A stretch of 64,000 bases of DNA from Streptomyces chryseus (GTDB lineage Bacteria; Actinomycetota; Actinomycetes; Streptomycetales; Streptomycetaceae), in NCBI RefSeq assembly GCF_014650755.1, contig NZ_BMVO01000002.1:248001-312000 (forward strand), in the 5' to 3' direction. Shown here one piece after another: positions 44,058 to 53,622 of the stretch (the first letter of the stretch is position 1; each line of letters begins with the position of its first letter). The notes under the pieces are model-generated. The model was not told the origin of the DNA. It worked only from the letters and a program-made list of their open reading frames with translations, and searched no databases. Made by a program: the position numbers and the translations under genes.

Positions 44058-44624
44058 ATGGCGCTCACGCAGCCCGAACCGGGCGGGCTGCTGCCCGAGC
44101 GGATCGCACCGCTGCGCGGCGGACTCGCCACCACCGCCTGCATGGAGACTCTTCAGGTGGGCTATCTGCACGCGGTCGCGGCGGCCGCGGGATGCTCTCT
44201 CTCACAGCCGTTTCCGGACAACGGCATCGACTGGCACGTGAGCCACAGCGCTCCCGAGCACACGGTCGACGACGAAGTCACCATCAAGGTGCAGCTCAAG
44301 TGCACCTACCAGATCCCGCCGCACCCGGCCGGGGGCGCCTTCTCCTTCACGCTCGACAACGCGCACCTGGAGAAGCTCGCCCGCAGCCCGGTGTCGGTGC
44401 ACAAGATCCTGGTCGTGATGCTCGTGCCGCGGACCCAGGAGGACTGGCTGCGCGCCGGCCACGACCGGCTCGACCTGCGGCACTGCTGCTACTGGACCAA
44501 CCTGGCCGGACACCCGGTGACGGGCAGGCGCAGGACCACTGTGCGGATCCCGACCTCACGGATATTCGACGACCGTGCGCTCTGCGAGATCATGACCCGG
44601 GTCGGGGTGGGAGGGAGACCCTGA
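44058..44624 (+). CDS. DUF4365-like protein, possible PD-(D/E)XK nuclease fold
   Basis: A 188-residue protein with the pattern of DUF4365: ...NGIDWHVSHS...VTIKVQLKCTYQI... The Asp in GIDW and the Gln-x-Lys in VQLK resemble the D...(E/Q)xK core of PD-(D/E)XK nucleases, so a nuclease-type fold is likely; activity is unproven. The ATG at 44058 is preceded by GGAAGG at 11 bases. It overlaps by one base with the next gene (TGATG). It is divergent from the DEDDh exonuclease. Such proteins occur with defence genes in some genomes but also alone, as here. Confidence 0.7.
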   Translation: MALTQPEPGGLLPERIAPLRGGLATTACMETLQVGYLHAVAAAAGCSLSQPFPDNGIDWHVSHSAPEHTVDDEVTIKVQLKCTYQIPPHPAGGAFSFTLDNAHLEKLARSPVSVHKILVVMLVPRTQEDWLRAGHDRLDLRHCCYWTNLAGHPVTGRRRTTVRIPTSRIFDDRALCEIMTRVGVGGRP

Positions 44625-45868
44625 TGCAGCACCGGCCGAACGACGAGCCCGTACGACCCCACCCGAGCCCGGAGCCCGACGGCGGCTTCGCCGCGGGGCC
44701 CGGCGTCTGGGACGCCTGCGCGGGGCCCGATCCCGCGCAGGTCGACCCCGCCGTGCTCGGCGTGCTCCTCGCCCGGCACGGCTGGCGGCGGCGCGGAGGA
44801 GCGGCGGGGCGCTACGCGCGCTGGACCGCGCCGGGGCCTTCCGGTGGCGCCACCAGCCTGCTCGTACCGGAGAGCAGGGCGTTTCCCGACAGCGACGACC
44901 TGCTCGGCGAGGCGCTGACCGCGCTCGCCCGCTGCGCCGCGCCCTCCGCCCGCGAGGTGCTGGTCTCGCTCGCCGTCCCGAGCGACGAGATCAGGTGGTG
45001 GCGCGACGTACCGGAAAGCCCGTCCGGAGCCGCCTCGTGGACGGCGCAGGAACAACTGCGCTCGGCCGCGCGCCGGATGCTGCTCGCGGCGGCGCTCGCC
45101 GCGCGGGGGCGCGCCGGGTACTACGGGGCGCGGCACCGGCGGCAGGCGCAGGCGTCGCTGGAGGGCGTGCTGGTGGGACCGGTGCCCGGCGGGCGGGCGC
45201 TCGCCGCGTTCGTACCGGTGGAGGCGGGACGCGCGGCGGTCGTACGGCTGCACCACGCCCTGCACGCCGCGCGCGAAGCCGTCGACTACCAGCGGGCGAC
45301 GGGCGGCATGGACGCCTTCGACTCCGCTGTCGAGGCGGGGGTGAGCCGCGAGCTGACGGACGCGGTGATCGCGCTGGTGCACGGCTCGGAGGGCGCGCGG
45401 ATCGGGCTGGAGTGGTCGCCGGGCGCCGGAGTGCCCGAGGGCTGCGCGGTGCGTCCCGAGGCGGTCGAGTTCTCGCCCGGCGACCTGCCGGCGCTGAGGG
45501 CGGCGGCCGCGCGCTACACCCTCGACGAGCCGTCCGTCGCGGTACGGATCACCGGCGCCGTCGTCCGGATGCGGCGCTCGGGGCCGCGCGGGGCCGGCAC
45601 GGTGCGGCTGCGCGTCCTGGCGGGCGCGGAGGTGCCGCACGTACGGATGGTGCTCGACGAGGAGGCGTACCGGACAGCGGGCCACGCCCACCTGGTCGGG
45701 CTGCCGATCAGGGTCCACGGGCAGCTGGAGAGCCGGGGCGGTTTCCGGCGGCTCACCGGCGCGCGGAGTGTGGTGCCCGTGCAGGTGGACGACGCGGAGC
45801 GGGACCGGCTGATGAAGTCGCTCCACGAGAACCTGGACTTCTTCGAGGAGGCGTGCGGCGGGGATTAA
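44624..45868 (+). CDS. 414-residue protein of unknown function
   Basis: The ATG at 44624 overlaps the TGA of the DUF4365-like gene, so both are translated together. The product has an N-terminal Pro/Gly-rich part, [22 protein letters not shown], a helical middle ([23 protein letters not shown]) and a strongly Arg/Glu/Val-rich C-terminal half ending in [19 protein letters not shown] see no membrane helix, signal or known catalytic motif. The repeated R-x-(L/V) strands suggest an alpha/beta protein. No function can be named. It ends 88 bases before thrS. Confidence 0.8.
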   Translation: MQHRPNDEPVRPHPSPEPDGGFAAGPGVWDACAGPDPAQVDPAVLGVLLARHGWRRRGGAAGRYARWTAPGPSGGATSLLVPESRAFPDSDDLLGEALTALARCAAPSAREVLVSLAVPSDEIRWWRDVPESPSGAASWTAQEQLRSAARRMLLAAALAARGRAGYYGARHRRQAQASLEGVLVGPVPGGRALAAFVPVEAGRAAVVRLHHALHAAREAVDYQRATGGMDAFDSAVEAGVSRELTDAVIALVHGSEGARIGLEWSPGAGVPEGCAVRPEAVEFSPGDLPALRAAAARYTLDEPSVAVRITGAVVRMRRSGPRGAGTVRLRVLAGAEVPHVRMVLDEEAYRTAGHAHLVGLPIRVHGQLESRGGFRRLTGARSVVPVQVDDAERDRLMKSLHENLDFFEEACGGD

Positions 45869-45956
45869 CCGTTTCGCGAGGAGGTCACCCGGCTCGGTAC
45901 AGTTACTAGCCACGCGCGCAAGCACTTACGCGCGACCCCTCAGTCAGGAGAGACCG

Positions 45957-47933
45957 GTGTCAGACGTCCGTGTGTTCATCCAACGCGATTCCGAGCGGGA
46001 AGAGCGCGTGGTGACGACGGGCACTACGGCGGCCGAGCTCTTCCCCGGCGAGCGCACCGTCGTGGCCGCGCGCATCGCCGGCGAGCTGAAGGACCTGGCG
46101 TACGTCGTCGCGGACGGCGAGGAGATCGAGCCGGTCGAGATCTCGTCCGAGGACGGCCTGAACATCCTGCGCCACTCGACCGCGCACGTCATGGCGCAGG
46201 CCGTCCAGGAGCTGTTCCCCGAGGCGAAGCTCGGCATCGGTCCGCCGGTCAAGGACGGCTTCTACTACGACTTCGACGTCGAGAAGCCGTTCACCCCCGA
46301 GGATCTCAAGGCCGTCGAGAAGAAGATGCAGGAGATCCAGAAGCGCGGGCAGCGCTTCTCGCGCCGCGTCGTCACCGACGAGGCCGCGCGCGACGAGCTG
46401 GCGGACGAGCCGTACAAGCTGGAGCTCATCGGCATCAAGGGCTCCGCGTCGAGTGACGACGGCGCGGACGTCGAGGTGGGCGGCGGCGAGCTGACCATCT
46501 ACGACAACCTGGACGCCAAGACCGGTGAGCTGTGCTGGAAGGACCTCTGCCGGGGTCCGCACCTGCCCACGACCCGCAACATCCCCGCGTTCAAGCTGAT
46601 GCGCAACGCCGCCGCCTACTGGCGCGGCAGCGAGAAGAACCCGATGCTCCAGCGCATCTACGGCACCGCGTGGCCGTCGAAGGACGAGCTGAAGGCGCAC
46701 CTGGAGTTCCTCGCCGAGGCCGAGAAGCGCGACCACCGCAAACTCGGCAGCGAGCTGGACCTCTTCTCGATCCCCGAGCAGATCGGCTCCGGCCTCGCGG
46801 TCTTCCACCCCAAGGGCGGCATCATCCGCCGTGTCATGGAGGACTACTCGCGCCGCCGGCACGAGGAGGAGGGGTACGAGTTCGTCTACACCCCGCACGC
46901 CACCAAGGGGAAGCTCTTCGAGACCTCGGGCCACCTGGACTGGTACGCCGACGGCATGTACCCGCCCATGCAGCTCGACGAGGGCACGGACTACTACCTC
47001 AAGCCCATGAACTGCCCGATGCACAACCTGATCTTCGACGCGCGGGGCCGGTCCTACCGTGAACTGCCGCTGCGCCTGTTCGAGTTCGGGACCGTGTACC
47101 GGTACGAGAAGTCCGGCGTCGTGCACGGCCTGACCCGCGCCCGCGGCTTCACCCAGGACGACGCGCACATCTACTGCACCAAGGAGCAGATGGCGGAGGA
47201 GCTCGACCGTACGCTCACCTTCGTCCTCGGCCTGCTGCGCGACTACGGCCTGACCGACTTCTACCTGGAGCTGTCCACCAAGGACCCGGAGAAGTTCGTC
47301 GGCTCGGACGAGATCTGGGAAGAGGCCACCGAGACCCTGCGCCAGGTCGCCGAGAAGCAGGGGCTTCCGCTGGTCCCGGACCCGGGCGGCGCTGCCTTCT
47401 ACGGCCCGAAGATCTCCGTCCAGTGCAAGGACGCCATCGGCCGCACCTGGCAGATGTCGACCGTGCAGCTCGACTTCAACCTGCCGGAGCGCTTCAACCT
47501 GGAGTACACCGGCCCCGACGGCAGCAAGCAGCGCCCGGTGATGATCCACCGCGCCCTGTTCGGCTCGATCGAGCGTTTCTTCGCGGTGCTCCTGGAGCAC
47601 TACGCGGGCGCGTTCCCGGCGTGGCTCGCCCCCGTGCAGGCGGTCGGCATCCCGATCGGCGACGCGCACATCCCGTACCTCCAGGAGTTCGCCGCCGACG
47701 CGAAGAAGAAGGGCTTGCGGGTCGAGGTCGACGCCTCCTCGGACCGCATGCAGAAGAAGATCAGGAACCAGCAGAAGCAGAAGGTCCCCTTCATGATCAT
47801 CGTCGGTGACGAGGACATGAACGCGGGCACCGTCTCCTTCCGCTACCGCGACGGGTCGCAGGAGAACGGCATCCCCCGCGAGGAGGCGCTGGCGAAGATC
47901 GCCGACGTCGTGGAGCGCCGCGTCCAGGTGTGA
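45957..47933 (+). CDS. thrS: Threonine-tRNA ligase
   Basis: The 658-residue class II synthetase charges tRNA-Thr. Order: TGS-type N-terminal domain (about 1-62), the editing domain with [11 protein letters not shown] (62-220), the catalytic domain with PMNCPMHNL (zinc Cys), [13 protein letters not shown] (zinc His) and [12 protein letters not shown] (last zinc His), and the C-terminal anticodon domain. The GTG at 45957 has GGAGAG five bases upstream. The leader holds TACAGT (45898) as a possible -10 and a CGCGCG-N10-CGCGCG inverted repeat before the start; no T-box was seen. A 20-bp terminator follows at 47956-48003. Confidence 0.97.
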   Translation: MSDVRVFIQRDSEREERVVTTGTTAAELFPGERTVVAARIAGELKDLAYVVADGEEIEPVEISSEDGLNILRHSTAHVMAQAVQELFPEAKLGIGPPVKDGFYYDFDVEKPFTPEDLKAVEKKMQEIQKRGQRFSRRVVTDEAARDELADEPYKLELIGIKGSASSDDGADVEVGGGELTIYDNLDAKTGELCWKDLCRGPHLPTTRNIPAFKLMRNAAAYWRGSEKNPMLQRIYGTAWPSKDELKAHLEFLAEAEKRDHRKLGSELDLFSIPEQIGSGLAVFHPKGGIIRRVMEDYSRRRHEEEGYEFVYTPHATKGKLFETSGHLDWYADGMYPPMQLDEGTDYYLKPMNCPMHNLIFDARGRSYRELPLRLFEFGTVYRYEKSGVVHGLTRARGFTQDDAHIYCTKEQMAEELDRTLTFVLGLLRDYGLTDFYLELSTKDPEKFVGSDEIWEEATETLRQVAEKQGLPLVPDPGGAAFYGPKISVQCKDAIGRTWQMSTVQLDFNLPERFNLEYTGPDGSKQRPVMIHRALFGSIERFFAVLLEHYAGAFPAWLAPVQAVGIPIGDAHIPYLQEFAADAKKKGLRVEVDASSDRMQKKIRNQQKQKVPFMIIVGDEDMNAGTVSFRYRDGSQENGIPREEALAKIADVVERRVQV

Positions 47934-47955
47934 GCGGCCCTCCCGTGTGAACGGT

Positions 47956-48003
47956 GAGAACAGGCCCCCGGCGGGGCAGTCAGCCCGCCGGGGGCCTGTT
48001 CTC
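47956..48003. terminator. Very strong terminator between thrS and the channel gene
   Basis: A perfect 20-bp stem (47956-47975 with 47984-48003; arms begin GAGAACAGGCC) with an eight-base loop. The right arm is also the last coding part of the convergent channel gene, whose stop codon lies in the loop. Confidence 0.93.
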
Positions 48004-48642
48004 GTCCTCCCGCGCGAACGTCTGGATCAGCCAGGCCGAGAAGGAGCCCGTCACCGCTCCCAGCAGCGCCATGCCGCCGCCCATCATGGCGACCGCGATG
48101 AGCCGGCCGGCCCAGGTCACCGGCGTCACATCCCCGTACCCCACCGTCGTCAGCGTCGAGCAGGTCCACCACAGGGCGTCTCCGAAGGTGCGGATCGACG
48201 CGCCGGGCGCGGCGTGCTCCTGGTGGTAGACGGACAGGGCGCCGGCGAACCCCAGCAGCACGGCCGTCAGGCCCGCGTACGTGATCACCCGGGCGTGCAG
48301 GCTCAGCCGGGGCCGGTCCCGCCTGCGCTGCACCGCCCCGTACACCCGCACCATGCGGACCGGGCGCAGCAGCGGAAGCACCAGCACGACGGTGTCCAGC
48401 CAGTGCGTGCGGACGAAGCCCAGCCTCCGGCCCGACAGCCGCCAGCGCACCGCGTAGTCGGCGACGAACAGCACCCACAGGGCCACGGTCACCGCCAGGC
48501 ACGCGTCCCGCCAGGCCGGGGCAAGATCGTGGGCCAGCACGCGGACCGCGTAGGAGGCGAGGAAGAGGAGCGACGCGGCGAAGAGCGGAAGCTCGGTCCG
48601 CTCCTCCCACCGCCCCAGCGGACTGTCGTGATCGTCGTGCAT
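47980..48642 (-). CDS. Potassium-channel-like membrane protein
   Basis: A 220-residue ion channel. Four helices resembling a voltage-sensor domain (about 18-110, with a basic S4-like segment LLRPVRMVRVYGAVQRRR) are followed by a pore helix and the K+ selectivity filter TLTTVGYGDVTP, then the last helix MMGGGMALLGAVTGSFSAW. Arg residues in the fourth segment suggest voltage or other gating, which is inference. No cytosolic RCK domain is present. The ATG at 48642 is used. Its 3' end is buried in the thrS terminator; this is unusual but the reading frame is complete. Confidence 0.88.
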   Translation of the reverse strand: MHDDHDSPLGRWEERTELPLFAASLLFLASYAVRVLAHDLAPAWRDACLAVTVALWVLFVADYAVRWRLSGRRLGFVRTHWLDTVVLVLPLLRPVRMVRVYGAVQRRRDRPRLSLHARVITYAGLTAVLLGFAGALSVYHQEHAAPGASIRTFGDALWWTCSTLTTVGYGDVTPVTWAGRLIAVAMMGGGMALLGAVTGSFSAWLIQTFAREDENRPPAG

Positions 48643-48720
48643 CGCCCCAGCATGGCCGCCGGGTGGCCGGCCTCGCCCCGGCGACACGTTCGGCGGGTAC
48701 CACGTCATATGCTGCACTCC

Positions 48721-49272
48721 ATGACGATTGAGCCGGAGCAGCAGATCGGAGTGGGGACGCCGGACGCGTTCCAGCGCCTGTGGACGCCCCACCGGATGGC
48801 GTACATCCAGGGGGAGAACAAGCCGACCGGTCCGGGGGCCGAGGACGGCTGCCCGTTCTGCTCGATTCCGGCGAAGTCCGACGAGGACGGGCTCGTCATC
48901 GCGCGCGGCGAGCACGTGTACGCGGTGCTGAACCTCTACCCGTACAACGGCGGCCACCTGATGGTCGTCCCGTTCCGCCACGTCGCCGACTACACGGACC
49001 TCGACGAGGCCGAGACCGCCGAACTCGGTGCCTTCACCAAGCGCGCGATGACGGCGCTGCGCACAGCTTCCGGCGCGCAGGGGTTCAACATCGGGATGAA
49101 CCAGGGCTCGGTCGCCGGGGCGGGCATCGCCGCCCACCTGCACCAGCACGTGGTGCCGCGCTGGGGCGGCGACACGAACTTCATGCCGGTCGTCGGGCAC
49201 ACCAAGGTCCTGCCGCAGCTGCTGGGGGACACCCGCACCATGCTGGCCGACGCCTGGCCCGAGGCGCTCTGA
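48721..49272 (+). CDS. HIT family hydrolase
   Basis: A 183-residue histidine-triad protein, probably a nucleotide hydrolase or transferase such as a diadenosine-phosphate-type enzyme. The triad is HLHQHVVPRW (H-x-H-x-H), and CPFC near residue 43 may bind zinc; HVYAVLNLYPYNGGHLMVVPF is the family core. In many actinobacteria this gene lies next to pgsA and pimA; here three unrelated minus-strand genes intervene. The ATG at 48721 follows a CATAT -10-like box and has no ribosome site, so it may be leaderless; an ATG at 48709 is an alternative. Confidence 0.92.
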   Translation: MTIEPEQQIGVGTPDAFQRLWTPHRMAYIQGENKPTGPGAEDGCPFCSIPAKSDEDGLVIARGEHVYAVLNLYPYNGGHLMVVPFRHVADYTDLDEAETAELGAFTKRAMTALRTASGAQGFNIGMNQGSVAGAGIAAHLHQHVVPRWGGDTNFMPVVGHTKVLPQLLGDTRTMLADAWPEAL

Positions 49273-49293
49273 GCGGGCCGCCCCCCGGCGGAG

Positions 49294-50961
49294 CTACGCG
49301 TCGTACACGTCGGCCTTCCTCGGCGCCGCGTCCTGGACCAGGCCGCTGAGGACCAGGGACCGGTTGGTGAAGCGGTCGGTGTCCACGCCGTGGTCGTCGA
49401 GCACGCGGATCGCCGCCGCGTGCACCACGCGCAGTACGGGCGTGGCCGCGCGCATCGCGTCGTCGGCCATGAAGCGGTGCCGCCAGGGCTTCTCGGCCCA
49501 GGCGTGCCGCAGGCCGAAGGGCTCGGGGAGCACGATCTTGCCGCCGAAGTAGTCGAGGACCGGCGGGAACCAGGTGAACGGGGCGCGGACCGCCAGCCTG
49601 ACCACCTCGTTGGCGTCGACGAGCGGCAGGTTCTTGTCGACCGTCTCCCAGAACTTGACCGCCTTGCTGACCGTCACCGTCTTGGCCGCGGGCTTCGTGG
49701 TGAAGAGCGAGTGGACCGGACCCAGCGCGTGGCCGGTGACCTCGATGCGCAGCGTCTCGTGCAGCACGGTGACCGTGATCAGCATGGTGATGACGAGTTG
49801 GCCGTCCCACAGGGTGAACTGCACGCCCAGGTAGTGGCGGTTCCCGGCGCCGAACTGCTGCTCGTTGCAGATCCGCTGTATCTCGTGGCCCTTGATCTGG
49901 AACGCGTCGACGTCCTGGCCGTCGGGCCTGGCCACCTCGCCCGCGTTCTCGCCGATCGGGGCGACGATCCAGTGCCGTACGGACGGCTTGGGGAAGCCGC
50001 CGGTGTGCAGCGGGCCGCGCTCCAGCATGCGCAGCTGGTCGTGGATGGCGCGGATGACGTCCCAGCTGCGGAAGCCGTGGATCTCCTTGCCGGCCTCGCG
50101 GGGAACGAGTTCCTCGGCGAGCTGCCAGCTGCCCCAGCGGGTGCCCATGCCCAGTATCCCCTTGGGGCCCGCGTAGAAGACCGAATTGCTGTACTGCTCG
50201 GCGGTGAGCTTCGCGAGCGACTGGCGCAGCTGCTCGGCGGCGGACTCGTTGGGGTCGCGGGGCACGGCTTCGGGGATCTTCGCGCCCACCCCGCCGCCCC
50301 CCAGCAGACTCTCCCAGCGGGCCCGCATGTCCTTGGCCGTGGACTCGCTGATCCGCTTGGCCAGCACCCAGCCGACGACGGGGGCGACGAGCATCGCCCG
50401 CAGATAGATCGCCAGGACTCCGTCGAGGGGCAGCTTGACGAGGAGGATCAGCAGCAGGCCGCCCACGGCGACCAGGGCGGCGGTGCCGAACGCGCCGGCC
50501 CGCTTGCCCTGGGCGCCGGCGATCGTGCGGCGCAACTGGAAGACGGCGAGCCAGATGAGCAGGCCGGGCAGGAAGAGCAGACCGAAGAGCGCCATGACGG
50601 CGGTGAGCCTGGCGTCCCGCTCCTTGCGGATGCGGGTGGCGGCGAGGCAGTGCTCGACGACGGTCTGCGGCTCGGTGCCGAAGGACTGGATGAGCGCCTT
50701 GCGGGCCCCGCCGAGCATGCGCACCTGGACGGCGCGCGAGAAGGCCTCGCCCAGATTCGGTTCGAGGAGGGAGAGCTTGCCCTTCTTCACCTCGGACTTG
50801 TGCCATTCGCTGTTGGCCTTGATGATCTCGGTCACCGGGCTGTCGCGGTACGCCGCCGAGGCCAGGGCCTGCGTCGCGGCCGTCTGGCCCGCGGCGCCCT
50901 GGAGCGGGACCTGCGCCCCCGGTGAGAAGTCGAACCCGTCATCCGCCACTGCTGCCCCCAT
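49294..50961 (-). CDS. 555-residue membrane-associated protein, unknown function
   Basis: A large protein with two or more membrane helices in its first half (about 130-150, LTAVMALFGLLFLPGLLIWLAVF, and 165-185, a Leu/Val-rich segment) and a long soluble C-terminal half (about 240-555) with GYGxxW-free alpha/beta sequence, for example QFGAGNRHYLGVQFTLWDGQ. The N-terminal 110 residues contain a mixed charged helix. I do not recognise the family. The ATG at 50961 (MGAAVADDGFDF) is chosen because upstream codons look non-coding. It lies 21 bases from the convergent HIT gene and 186 bases from the EF-G2-like gene on the same strand. Confidence 0.8.
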   Translation of the reverse strand: MGAAVADDGFDFSPGAQVPLQGAAGQTAATQALASAAYRDSPVTEIIKANSEWHKSEVKKGKLSLLEPNLGEAFSRAVQVRMLGGARKALIQSFGTEPQTVVEHCLAATRIRKERDARLTAVMALFGLLFLPGLLIWLAVFQLRRTIAGAQGKRAGAFGTAALVAVGGLLLILLVKLPLDGVLAIYLRAMLVAPVVGWVLAKRISESTAKDMRARWESLLGGGGVGAKIPEAVPRDPNESAAEQLRQSLAKLTAEQYSNSVFYAGPKGILGMGTRWGSWQLAEELVPREAGKEIHGFRSWDVIRAIHDQLRMLERGPLHTGGFPKPSVRHWIVAPIGENAGEVARPDGQDVDAFQIKGHEIQRICNEQQFGAGNRHYLGVQFTLWDGQLVITMLITVTVLHETLRIEVTGHALGPVHSLFTTKPAAKTVTVSKAVKFWETVDKNLPLVDANEVVRLAVRAPFTWFPPVLDYFGGKIVLPEPFGLRHAWAEKPWRHRFMADDAMRAATPVLRVVHAAAIRVLDDHGVDTDRFTNRSLVLSGLVQDAAPRKADVYDA

Positions 50962-51147
50962 CGCCGCACGCAACCGCTCCTGCGGCCTTTGCCCAACTGC
51001 CCTGCCCCGCACACCTTCCGGGCCGGGGCGCCCCGGAGCACACCAGCGTATCCGGCGCGGCCGGGGACGGCCCCGGGGATGACCCTGCCCGTCATGGGAC
51101 AGTGAAATGCCGCCCGCCGCAATCGAATTGGGCGGGCGGCCTGCCAA

Positions 51148-53355
51148 CTATGATCCGTTTTCGGCCTGTTCGCGGATCTTGCCGGAAAGCTGCGGCGGCA
51201 TCGGTTCGTGGCGTGCGTACGAGCGGCTGAACCCCCCGGTGCCGTGCGAGACCGACCGCAGGTCCACGGCGTACCGCCCGATCTCGATCTCCGGGACCTC
51301 CGCGCGCACGAGCGTGCGCCCCTGCCCCGCCTGCTCGGTCCCGACCACGCGCCCCCGCCGTCCCGACAGGTCGCTCATCACCGGCCCCACGTACGGGTCC
51401 GGCACCAGCACCACCACCTCGGCGACCGGCTCCAGGAGATGGATCCTGGCCTCGGCCGCCGCCTCGCGCAGCGCCAGAGCGCCCGCCGTCTGGAACGCCG
51501 CGTCGGAGGAGTCGACCGAGTGCGACTTCCCGTCGGTCAGCGTGACCCGCACGTCCACCAGCGGGTGTCCGGCGGCGACGCCCCGCGCCGCCTGGGCGCG
51601 TACCCCCTTCTCGACGGACGGGATGAACTGGCGCGGCACCGCCCCTCCCACGACCTTGTCGACGAACTCGATACCGCTCCCCGGCGGCAGCGGCTCCACC
51701 TCGATCTCGCAGATCGCGTACTGGCCGTGGCCGCCGGACTGCTTGACGTGCCGCCCGCGCCCGAACGCCTTGGCCCCGAACGTCTCGCGCAGCGACACCT
51801 TGTGCGGTACGACGTCCACCCGCACCCCGTACCGGCTGCGCAGCCGCTCCAGCGCCACGTCGCGGTGGGCCTCGCCCAGGCACCACAGGACGAGCTGCCG
51901 GGTTTCCTGGTTCTGCTCCAGGCGCATCGTCGGGTCCTCGGCGACCAGCCGGGCGAGCCCCTGGGAGAGCTTGTCCTCGTCCGCCTTGCTGTGCGCCTCG
52001 ATGGCGAGGGGCAGCAGCGGGTCGGGCATGGTCCACGGTTCCATCAGCAGCGGGTCGTCCTTCGAGGACAGGGTGTCCCCGGTCTCGGCCCGCATGAGCT
52101 TCCCGACGGTGGCGATGTCGCCCGCGATGCAGCGGTTCAAGGTGCGCTGCTGCTTGCCGAAGGGTGAGGAGAGGGCGCCGATCCGCTCGTCCGCCTCGTG
52201 GAGGTCCTGGCCCTCGTGGTCCCGGTCCGTCAGGCCGTGTCCCGACACGTGCACCGTCTCGTCGGGCCGCAGGGTGCCGGAGAACACCCGGACCAGGCTG
52301 ACCCGCCCGACGTACGGGTCGGACGCCGTCCGGACCACCTCGGCGGCCAGCGGCCCGTCGGGGTCGCAGGTGACCGGCGGGCGCGGCCGGCCGTCCGGTG
52401 TGGTGACGGCGGGCGCCTCGTGCTCGGCCGGGGTCGGGAAGCCGCCCGTGATCAGCTCCAGCAGCTCGACCGTGCCGATGCCCTCGCGGTTCCCGTCGGT
52501 CGGCGGGGCGGCGGCGAGCACCGGATGGAAGGTGCCCCGCGCCACGGCCCGTTCCAGATCGTCGACGAGCGTCTTGCAGTCGATCTCCTCGCCCGCGAGG
52601 TACCGGTCCATGAGGGTCTCGTCCTCGCTCTCGGCGATGATGCCCTCGATCAGCCGGCTGCGGGCCGCCTCGATCCGCGGCACCTGCTCGCCGTCCGGCG
52701 GCGACTCCTGGCGCGCGCCGGACGAGTAGTCGAAGACCCGCTGCGACAGCAGGCCGACGAGCCCTTCGACGGGGGCGTGGCCGTCCGCTCCCTGGGGTCC
52801 GTACAGCGGCAGGTACAGCGGCAGTACGGCGTCGGGGTCGTCGCCGCCGAACGTCCGCGCGCACACTCGGGTCATCTCGTCGAAGTCGGACCTGGCCGCT
52901 TCGAGGTGCGTGAAGACGATCGCCCGCGGCATGCCTACCGCCGCGCACTCGTCCCACAGCATCCGGGTCGAGCCGTCCACGCCGTCCGAGGCCGAGACGA
53001 CGAAGAGGGCGGCGTCCGCCGCCCGCAGACCGGCCCGCAGTTCCCCGACGAAGTCGGCGTATCCGGGGGTGTCGATGAGGTTGATCTTCACGCCGCCCCA
53101 TTCGACGGGGACCAGCGACAGCTGCACCGAGCGCTGCTGGCGGTGCTCGATCTCGTCGTAGTCGGAGACGGTCGCGCCGTCCTCGACGCGGCCCGCCCTG
53201 TTGACCGCTCCCGTCGCCAGCGCGAGAGCCTCGGTCAGGGTCGTCTTGCCCGATCCGCTGTGGCCGACCAGCACGACGTTGCGTATCGACGAGGGCCGGT
53301 CGGCCGTCGCCGCCCTGCCGGCGGCTCCGGGGTGGGTGTGCGTCTTTCCGCCCAT
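51148..53355 (-). CDS. Elongation factor G-like protein (EF-G2 type)
   Basis: A 735-residue GTPase of the EF-G group. G1 is GHSGSGKTT (31-39), G3 is DTPGYADF, and the G4 motif NKxD is replaced by THLE (FTHLEAA), so nucleotide specificity may differ. The rest follows EF-G layout: domain II (VGRVSLVRVFSGTL), III, IV (HGQYAICEIEVEPL) and V (HLLEPVAEVVVLVP). Actinobacteria have such EF-G2 paralogues, separate from the translocase gene fusA; their role is not established. The ATG at 53355 has GGAGG seven bases upstream. It is divergent from the phosphatidylinositol phosphate synthase gene. Confidence 0.92.
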   Translation of the reverse strand: MGGKTHTHPGAAGRAATADRPSSIRNVVLVGHSGSGKTTLTEALALATGAVNRAGRVEDGATVSDYDEIEHRQQRSVQLSLVPVEWGGVKINLIDTPGYADFVGELRAGLRAADAALFVVSASDGVDGSTRMLWDECAAVGMPRAIVFTHLEAARSDFDEMTRVCARTFGGDDPDAVLPLYLPLYGPQGADGHAPVEGLVGLLSQRVFDYSSGARQESPPDGEQVPRIEAARSRLIEGIIAESEDETLMDRYLAGEEIDCKTLVDDLERAVARGTFHPVLAAAPPTDGNREGIGTVELLELITGGFPTPAEHEAPAVTTPDGRPRPPVTCDPDGPLAAEVVRTASDPYVGRVSLVRVFSGTLRPDETVHVSGHGLTDRDHEGQDLHEADERIGALSSPFGKQQRTLNRCIAGDIATVGKLMRAETGDTLSSKDDPLLMEPWTMPDPLLPLAIEAHSKADEDKLSQGLARLVAEDPTMRLEQNQETRQLVLWCLGEAHRDVALERLRSRYGVRVDVVPHKVSLRETFGAKAFGRGRHVKQSGGHGQYAICEIEVEPLPPGSGIEFVDKVVGGAVPRQFIPSVEKGVRAQAARGVAAGHPLVDVRVTLTDGKSHSVDSSDAAFQTAGALALREAAAEARIHLLEPVAEVVVLVPDPYVGPVMSDLSGRRGRVVGTEQAGQGRTLVRAEVPEIEIGRYAVDLRSVSHGTGGFSRSYARHEPMPPQLSGKIREQAENGS

Positions 53356-53622
53356 GATCCTGCCTCCCAGTTCGAGCACGGTGAGGAGAGGGGGCGCGGA
53401 CATGTGGGAGCCGCAGTGACGAGGCGACACCAGTGACGCCCGCGGTCATTCGAGCTTTCCACTCCGGCCACGGCGCGTCCATACGTAGTACGCGACCGGC
53501 AGGCGCCAGGAGCCCCCGTGGCGGCCCGGCGATGCCCCGGCACTGCCGGAGGCGGGTCGTCGCTACGATGGGCCAGCCGGTGGCCACAGGGGCCGCACGG
53601 CGCACCGACCCTCGGGAAGGCC

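Noticed and set aside
45869..45956. T-box riboswitch before thrS
   Set aside because: The 88-base leader is too short and has no T-box sequence; it has only a CGCGCG inverted repeat.
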